Below the pieces are notes generated by a model that saw nothing but the letters and a program-made list of their open reading frames with translations, ran no database searches and was not told the origin of the DNA. From Prevotellaceae bacterium (GTDB lineage: Bacteria; Bacteroidota; Bacteroidia; Bacteroidales; Bacteroidaceae): a stretch of DNA of 9,990 nucleotides. A program made the translations under genes and the position numbers. Where the stretch lies: assembly GCA_031262265.1 (NCBI GenBank), contig JAISIB010000069.1, positions 1 to 9,990 on the forward strand. The letters run 5' to 3'. Shown here in pieces: positions 6,834 to 9,990 of the stretch; the first letter of the stretch is position 1, and every line of letters begins with the position of its first letter.

Positions 6834-8137
6834 AATATTACAGTACCAACCGCCAAGCAGAACCGGCTTCTTTGGAAGCGGCCGTGATTAAGGGATTGGC
6901 TCCCGATAGAGGCTTGTACATGCCCGAACGTATCTCTGTGCTACCCGCAGACTTTTACGAAAATATAGGAACTCTCTCGTTCCATCAGATAGCGAACCGT
7001 GTGGCGACGGCTTTCTTCGGCGAAGATTTGCCGGCCGAGGTGGTTCGAGAGATCGTGAACGATACGTTGAGTTTCGACGTGCCGCTCGTGCCCGTCTCCG
7101 AGCGCATCTATTCGCTCGAACTCTTTCATGGCCCGACACTCGCCTTCAAAGATGTGGGTGCACGCTTCATGGCGCGATTACTTGGCTATTTTGTGCAGCG
7201 GCGCGGGGATCGGGACGTGAATGTCTTGGTCGCTACTTCGGGAGACACGGGAAGTGCCGTGGCCAACGGCTTTTTGGGTGTGGCCGGCATTCGGGTTTTT
7301 GTGCTCTATCCCAAAGGTAAGGTGAGCGAGATTCAGGAAAAGCAGTTTACCACACTGGGACAGAATATTACCGCACTGGAAGTGGACGGTACGTTCGACG
7401 ATTGTCAAGCCTTGGTCAAAGCCGCTTTTTCGGACAAAGAACTGAATGAAAAGCTGCTGCTTACGTCTGCCAATTCGATCAATGTGGCGCGCTTCTTGCC
7501 GCAAGCCTTCTACTATTTTCAGGCTTACGCACAGTTGAAACGTTTGGGGCGCGCCGAAAATGTAGTAGTCAGTGTGCCCAGCGGAAACTTCGGCAATCTG
7601 ACGGCAGGCTTGTTTGCCAAGCGTATGGGCTTGCCGGTGAGTCGTTTCGTTGCCGCTAACAATCGCAACGACGTTGTCTATGAGTATTTGCAGACGGGTG
7701 CTTACCGGCCGCGACCGTCCGTAGCGACGATTGCTAACGCGATGGACGTGGGCGATCCCAGCAATTTTGCGCGCATCCTTGATTTGTATCACCATTCGCA
7801 TGCCGCTATCGCCGCCGACATCAGTGGAGCCACTTACACGGACGAACAAATTGCACAGACTATGCGTGCGGTGTACGAGCAACGTGGCTATCTACTTGAT
7901 CCGCACGGAGCTTGCGGTTATCGTGCATTGGAAGAAAACTTGCGCCCCGATGAAACGGGTATCTTCCTCGAAACGGCACATCCGGCCAAGTTCGTGGGAA
8001 CGGTAGAGGCTATCGTGGGAGAGCAGGTGACTATCCCCGAACGTTTACGTCGTTTCATGCAAGGCGAACGGAGGTCTATTCCGATGAGTAGCCGCTTTGC
8101 CGACTGGAAACGATACCTGCTAAGTATAGACAAATAA
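6830..8137 (+). CDS. thrC: Threonine synthase
   Basis: This PLP enzyme converts O-phosphohomoserine to threonine and phosphate, the last step of threonine synthesis in the cytoplasm. The 435-residue product is the size of the E. coli-like class. It has the N-terminal STN...GLAPDRGLYMPE segment (5-33), the PLP-lysine motif HGPTLAFKDVG (100-110, Lys107), TSGDTGSA (136-143), SANSINVAR (213-221) and the phosphate-binding loop SVPSGNFGNLTAG (248-260). DPHGACG near the C-terminus is the expected substrate-side loop. The catalytic elements look intact. The ATG overlaps the upstream apgM stop, so the two should be cotranslated and would supply consecutive steps, homoserine to phosphohomoserine to threonine. 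thrA (aspartokinase/homoserine dehydrogenase), often next door in this phylum, is not in the window. A strong terminator follows. Confidence 0.97.
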   Translation: MKYYSTNRQAEPASLEAAVIKGLAPDRGLYMPERISVLPADFYENIGTLSFHQIANRVATAFFGEDLPAEVVREIVNDTLSFDVPLVPVSERIYSLELFHGPTLAFKDVGARFMARLLGYFVQRRGDRDVNVLVATSGDTGSAVANGFLGVAGIRVFVLYPKGKVSEIQEKQFTTLGQNITALEVDGTFDDCQALVKAAFSDKELNEKLLLTSANSINVARFLPQAFYYFQAYAQLKRLGRAENVVVSVPSGNFGNLTAGLFAKRMGLPVSRFVAANNRNDVVYEYLQTGAYRPRPSVATIANAMDVGDPSNFARILDLYHHSHAAIAADISGATYTDEQIAQTMRAVYEQRGYLLDPHGACGYRALEENLRPDETGIFLETAHPAKFVGTVEAIVGEQVTIPERLRRFMQGERRSIPMSSRFADWKRYLLSIDK

Positions 8138-8156
8138 CTCGTTACGCTCTCTTCCT

Positions 8157-8183
8157 AAGGCTGCCCGCAAGGCAGCCTTTTTT
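8157..8183 (+). terminator. Strong intrinsic terminator after thrC
   Basis: A perfect 9-bp stem AAGGCTGCC (8157-8165) / GGCAGCCTT (8171-8179) with a 5-nt loop CGCAA is followed by a T-run (8178-8183). It lies 19 bp after the thrC stop and closes the apgM-thrC unit. It also marks the left edge of the accessory segment. Confidence 0.9.
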
Positions 8184-8202
8184 GTGCTCGTTCCAACTCC
8201 AA

Positions 8203-8303
8203 GAGTTAGTAAAATAAGCTCGTGAGTTGTTTAAACAAGCGAGTAAGATATTGCAATAAGTTAGTCAGATATTTTCATATGCGAGTAAGTTATGAACGTA
8301 TCA
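8203..8303. repeat. Degenerate tandem repeat block, 21-bp period, about 5 units
   Basis: Units aligned on GAGT (TAGT in one) begin at 8203, 8224, 8241, 8262 and 8283, giving spacings of 21, 17, 21 and 21 bp; one unit has lost 4 bp. The best unit reads GAGTAAGATATTGCAATAAG and its neighbour TAGTCAGATATTTTCATATG. There are no unique spacers between units, so it is not a CRISPR array. A second block with the same period but a different sequence lies at 9443-9548. The arrangement recalls the short-tandem-repeat MITEs (BrickBuilt elements) described in Porphyromonas gingivalis, but identity with these is not established. The block may lie in a non-coding insertion remnant. Confidence 0.55.
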
Positions 8304-8304
8304 T

Positions 8305-8565
8305 TTGTGCTTGTTTTCGCAAGGGAGGAGGGGCTTTTGTTGGCGAAGTACTTACAACTCAATCGTTCATTTTCTCTCGCCGGAACATAATCGGAAGTTC
8401 ACGACAACGGAAGGGGTGAAGCTCAACGTGGAGCAAGAACCCGATAATCCGAATAGGCTGCGGCTGGTGCTAAATGGGGTGAATATATTGGACTGGTTTA
8501 GGGAGAAGGCACGAGAGGTGAGGCAAAGAGTGATGACGAAACGAGGTGGAGGGATACAGATATGA
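8305..8565 (+). pseudogene. Orphan coding fragment, unrecognised C-terminal tail
   Basis: The frame opens just after a stop at 8293-8295 and runs to TGA at 8563-8565. Only the downstream part (from about 8380, or the GTG at 8416) looks protein-like: VKLNVEQEPDNPNRLRLVLN, then GVNILDWFREKAREVRQRV, then a basic RGGGIQI end. The first 20-25 residues look like chance translation of non-coding DNA. No ATG, promoter or ribosome-binding sequence supports expression, and the GC content is higher than in the regulator gene that follows. I read it as the 3' remnant of a larger gene, perhaps from a mobile element, because the basic, glycine-containing end resembles the tails of many mobilisation proteins. 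That resemblance is weak. It could also be a genuine small gene of about 49 residues starting at the GTG at 8416. Confidence 0.35.
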
Positions 8566-8626
8566 TAGATGCATACCCGTTATTTCGTAATATTTCAAAA
8601 ATCAAATGCGATTTACGATTGGTTTA

Positions 8627-8657
8627 TTTGCCAATTATAAAATCATTCATACCTTTG
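8627..8657 (+). promoter_or_regulatory. Near-perfect Bacteroidota promoter for the helix-turn-helix gene
   Basis: TTTG (8627-8630), a 19-bp spacer and TACCTTTG (8650-8657) match the consensus fully. Transcription should begin near 8662-8664, leaving a 5' leader of about 54 nt. The -7 element is identical to those of nadC and tRNA-Pro in this window. The 61 bp upstream, back to the orphan fragment, are AT-rich and hold nothing else I can name. Confidence 0.75.
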
Positions 8658-8679
8658 CCTCAAATTATTAATTCTTTAA

Positions 8680-8696
8680 AGGTGGGGGCAACACCT
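8680..8696 (+). promoter_or_regulatory. Small hairpin in the 5' leader of the helix-turn-helix gene
   Basis: AGGTG (8680-8684) can pair with CACCT (8692-8696) around a G-rich loop, ending 20 nt before the ATG at 8717. It lies in the predicted leader and could affect translation or be a regulator-binding inverted repeat (autoregulation is common in this class). A 5-bp stem is weak and may be chance. Confidence 0.25.
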
Positions 8697-8716
8697 ATAA
8701 ATTCTGCATTTTGAAT

Positions 8717-9157
8717 ATGAGAACAACAATCAATTTTGAAAGTAACACCAGAATGCACGTGGTTACTTTAGATGGAGAAAGTATCTGGTTAGAAACGTTC
8801 TTCCCTATTCCTGTTGAACAGCAACAATATGTTGCGAAATTGCTATCGCACTATTTCGATGAAGAGTTTTCAGAGGATAAAATGAGTATGGTTTATTTCG
8901 TTTTATGCAAAACGATGGTGAATGCGGGCTTTTCTTTCTCCTATGCAGGAAGTGATCGAGAAGAGGAACGGAAACGAATTGGTTCCAGAATACGTCAGCT
9001 GCGTGAAGAGAAAGGATTTGAGGCCAAAAGGCTTGCGGTATTGGCTAATATCGATGCTGCCAATCTGTGCAAGATAGAACAAGGTCGATATTCTGTTGGA
9101 ATTGATGTTCTTGGGAAAATAGCAAATGCATTGGGTGCTCAAGTTGATTTAATATAG
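8717..9157 (+). CDS. XRE-type helix-turn-helix transcriptional regulator with an unrecognised N-terminal domain
   Basis: The 146-residue protein has a C-terminal HTH of the XRE/Cro-CI family at about residues 86-143: RIGSRIRQLREEKG, then AKRLAVLANIDAANLCKIEQ with the recognition helix near 113-121, then GRYSVGIDVLGKIANALG. It should bind DNA as a dimer. The first 80 residues (starting TINFESNTRMHVVTLDG, followed by an aromatic, acidic segment) form a separate domain I do not recognise, so a ligand- or protein-sensing role is possible but unproven. ATG 8717 is preferred to a TTG two codons upstream. A strong promoter sits 60 bp upstream. The gene is visibly AT-richer than thrC, stands alone in an accessory segment beside a tRNA 3' end, and has no toxin or other partner gene adjacent, so an antitoxin role is not supported. 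Transcription may stop at the bidirectional hairpin at 9244-9285. Confidence 0.8.
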   Translation: MRTTINFESNTRMHVVTLDGESIWLETFFPIPVEQQQYVAKLLSHYFDEEFSEDKMSMVYFVLCKTMVNAGFSFSYAGSDREEERKRIGSRIRQLREEKGFEAKRLAVLANIDAANLCKIEQGRYSVGIDVLGKIANALGAQVDLI

Positions 9158-9241
9158 GAACTATATCTAAATCCATTAGAACCAAATCCAGCTTTTTCTT
9201 CTCTTAATTAAGCTATTCTTGCATGCAAATCGTGTGCAAAC

Positions 9242-9285
9242 AAAAAATCAGCGGCTTAGAACTTTACTCCTAAGCCGCTGATTTT
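9242..9285 (-). terminator. Strong terminator of the tRNA-Pro gene, probably bidirectional
   Basis: A perfect 16-bp inverted repeat, CTAAGCCGCTGATTTT (9270-9285) and AAAATCAGCGGCTTAG (9244-9259), surrounds a 10-nt loop. On the minus strand, reading from the tRNA, it is followed by a T-run (9247-9242). On the plus strand it is followed by TTTTCTTCT, so it could also end the regulator transcript. It begins 6 bp after the tRNA 3' end. Confidence 0.88.
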
Positions 9286-9291
9286 CTTCTG

Positions 9292-9366
9292 TCGGGGTAG
9301 CGGGATTCGAACCCACGACCCCCTGCTCCCAAAGCAGGTGCGCTAACCGGACTGCGCTACACCCCG
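9292..9366 (-). tRNA. tRNA-Pro, anticodon TGG
   Basis: The minus strand folds as a 75-nt cloverleaf. The acceptor arm CGGGGTG pairs with TACCCCG, with a final G-T wobble and discriminator A. The anticodon stem CCTGC/GCAGG encloses loop TTTGGGA, so the anticodon is TGG (9331-9329), reading proline CCN codons. The T-arm is GTGGG-TTCGAAT-CCCGC. The 3' CCA is not encoded, so it must be added by a nucleotidyltransferase. Its own promoter lies at 9385-9415 and a terminator follows. The 3' end faces the accessory segment with the helix-turn-helix gene. Confidence 0.96.
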
Positions 9367-9384
9367 AATTTGTTTTTGCGGCTG

Positions 9385-9415
9385 CAAAGGTAGAATATAT
9401 ATTCAAATAAACAAA
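9385..9415 (-). promoter_or_regulatory. Promoter of the tRNA-Pro gene
   Basis: On the minus strand TTTG (9415-9412), a 19-bp AT-rich spacer and TACCTTTG (9392-9385) match the Bacteroidota consensus fully. Initiation near 9378-9380 would leave a 5' leader of about a dozen nucleotides for RNase P to remove. Confidence 0.8.
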
Positions 9416-9442
9416 AGAGGCAGTCGGGAAACACAGCATATA

Positions 9443-9548
9443 TAGCCGAGAATACAGAATATAGTAGGAGAGAATATCGGATATGTAGCTGAAAACATCA
9501 AATGTTTAGCCGAGAATATAGAATATTCGGCCGAAAATATCGAAAGTG
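9443..9548. repeat. Degenerate tandem repeat block, 21-bp period, 5 units
   Basis: Five adjacent units start at 9443 (22 bp), 9465, 9486, 9507 and 9528 (21 bp each). The consensus is close to TAGCCGAGAATATAGAATAT; the units at 9443 and 9507 are the most similar, and those at 9486 and 9528 the most diverged. Units abut with no spacers. The block fills the gap between the tRNA-Pro promoter and the 3' end of the AbgT-family gene. Its period matches the block at 8203-8303 but the unit sequence differs. Function is unknown: it may be a MITE-like remnant or a protein-binding array, with 21 bp equal to about two helical turns. Confidence 0.65.
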
Positions 9549-9570
9549 ACGGGATGCGTTCAAAAGATTC

Positions 9571-9990
9571 TTAGAATCCGAAAGGAATGTGCAGCAAATA
9601 CCATATAAGAAATAGTGATACCCAAACAACGCCGATGGCGAGGGAATAACGCCACGTGCATCTCCACAAATCCCCAAATCCGAACGTGTGATTCTTGTGC
9701 TGCATGAACGAGAGCACGAAAGGTACGTACATCAGTACGGGGCTAAGTGCATTGGTGCAGCTGTCGCCGATCCGAAACGCGCATTGTGTGATTTCGGGAG
9801 CAACGCCTCGTTCGGCCAGCAACGGGATAAAGACAAAAGCGAGCAATGTCCACTTGCCGCCTGCCGACGGCATGACGAGATTAATCAGTGCCGTGAAGAG
9901 TATGACGGCAAATAAGGCGAGCAACGGGTCGGCAGGGAGTGCCAGATACGTGCCGGTTTGCAGGACGAGGTATTGATTGAGGTGCGAATA
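9571..9990 (-). CDS. abgT: AbgT-family transporter, C-terminal part (139 residues, gene starts past the right edge)
   Basis: AbgT-family membrane proteins import p-aminobenzoyl-glutamate or, in the characterised members MtrF and YdaH, export sulfonamides using the proton gradient. The frame is open to the window edge. Family signatures are VMPSAGGKWTLLAFVFIPLL (helical hairpin region), ERGVAPEITQCAFRIGDSCT and NALSPVLMYVPFVLSF, followed by a last hydrophobic span near the C-terminus (WRYSLAIGVVWVSLFLIWYL). The PSxxxKW and RIGDS(C)TN segments, which line the substrate path in solved members, are retained, with Gly-Gly where Ala/Ser-Ala is common. The first two-thirds of the protein is missing, so start, promoter and integrity cannot be judged. 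The gene reads toward the 21-bp repeat block, and no clear hairpin terminator is visible after the stop. Confidence 0.88.
   Translation of the reverse strand, partial: YSHLNQYLVLQTGTYLALPADPLLALFAVILFTALINLVMPSAGGKWTLLAFVFIPLLAERGVAPEITQCAFRIGDSCTNALSPVLMYVPFVLSFMQHKNHTFGFGDLWRCTWRYSLAIGVVWVSLFLIWYLLHIPFGF

Noticed and set aside
8222..8419. A 65-codon plus-strand frame across the repeat block
   Set aside because: It translates the repeats and then a different frame from the better coding fragment; composition is not protein-like and it starts with a non-ATG codon.
8717..9157. Antitoxin of a toxin-antitoxin pair
   Set aside because: No small partner gene lies upstream or downstream on the same strand; the fold alone does not support the call.
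9292..9366. An attachment-site duplication of the tRNA-Pro 3' end
   Set aside because: I looked for a second copy of the T-arm/acceptor sequence in the window and saw none; integration at this tRNA remains unproven.
9248..9439. A minus-strand frame of 63 codons spanning the tRNA gene
   Set aside because: It is simply translation of the tRNA-Pro gene, its promoter and its terminator.
8203..9548. The two 21-bp repeat blocks as a CRISPR array
   Set aside because: Units abut directly with no unique spacers, are strongly diverged from each other, and no cas genes are in the window.
9571..9990. Short-chain fatty acid transporter (AtoE) as the identity of the right-edge gene
   Set aside because: The PSxxxKW and RIGDSxTN segments and the final helix fit the AbgT family better.

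Overview
The window looks like a chromosomal segment from a Bacteroidota, most likely order Bacteroidales. Three things point there: an S1 protein of the Bacteroidota type, the pairing of an archaeal-type phosphoglycerate mutase homologue with threonine synthase, and promoters of the TTTG / TAnnTTTG kind (19-20 bp spacing in the best four) with no clear Shine-Dalgarno sequences. The core genes have a moderate, roughly balanced GC content, which would suit a Porphyromonas/Tannerella-like organism. The genus is a guess.

Layout. The minus-strand 5' part of rpsA (ribosomal protein S1) runs off the left edge and is divergent from nadC (NAD synthesis, plus strand). nadC converges on a two-gene minus-strand unit: pepD (aminoacyl-histidine dipeptidase) followed by an exported endonuclease/exonuclease/phosphatase-family protein that starts on a GTG overlapping the pepD stop. 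Divergent from pepD is a plus-strand pair: a 60-residue single-span membrane protein and an OmpH/Skp-like envelope chaperone, closed by an intrinsic terminator. Next comes a two-gene threonine unit: an ApgM-family protein (probably the homoserine kinase of this lineage) overlapping thrC by 4 bp, closed by a strong terminator.

From about 8184 to 9291 the character changes. There is a degenerate 21-bp tandem repeat block, a GC-rich orphan coding fragment of unknown origin, and an AT-richer gene for a C-terminal helix-turn-helix regulator with its own near-perfect promoter. This accessory segment abuts the 3' end of a tRNA-Pro(TGG) gene, which is read on the minus strand and has a matching promoter and a 16-bp-stem terminator. 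Beyond the tRNA lies a second 21-bp-period repeat block of different sequence. The window ends in the 3' end of an AbgT-family transporter gene (minus strand).

Most of the window is housekeeping. The parts worth a second look are the two 21-bp repeat blocks, the small regulator island at the tRNA-Pro 3' end, the ApgM-ThrC pairing without an adjacent thrA, and the 60-residue membrane protein upstream of ompH. I did not find a clear undescribed multi-gene system.
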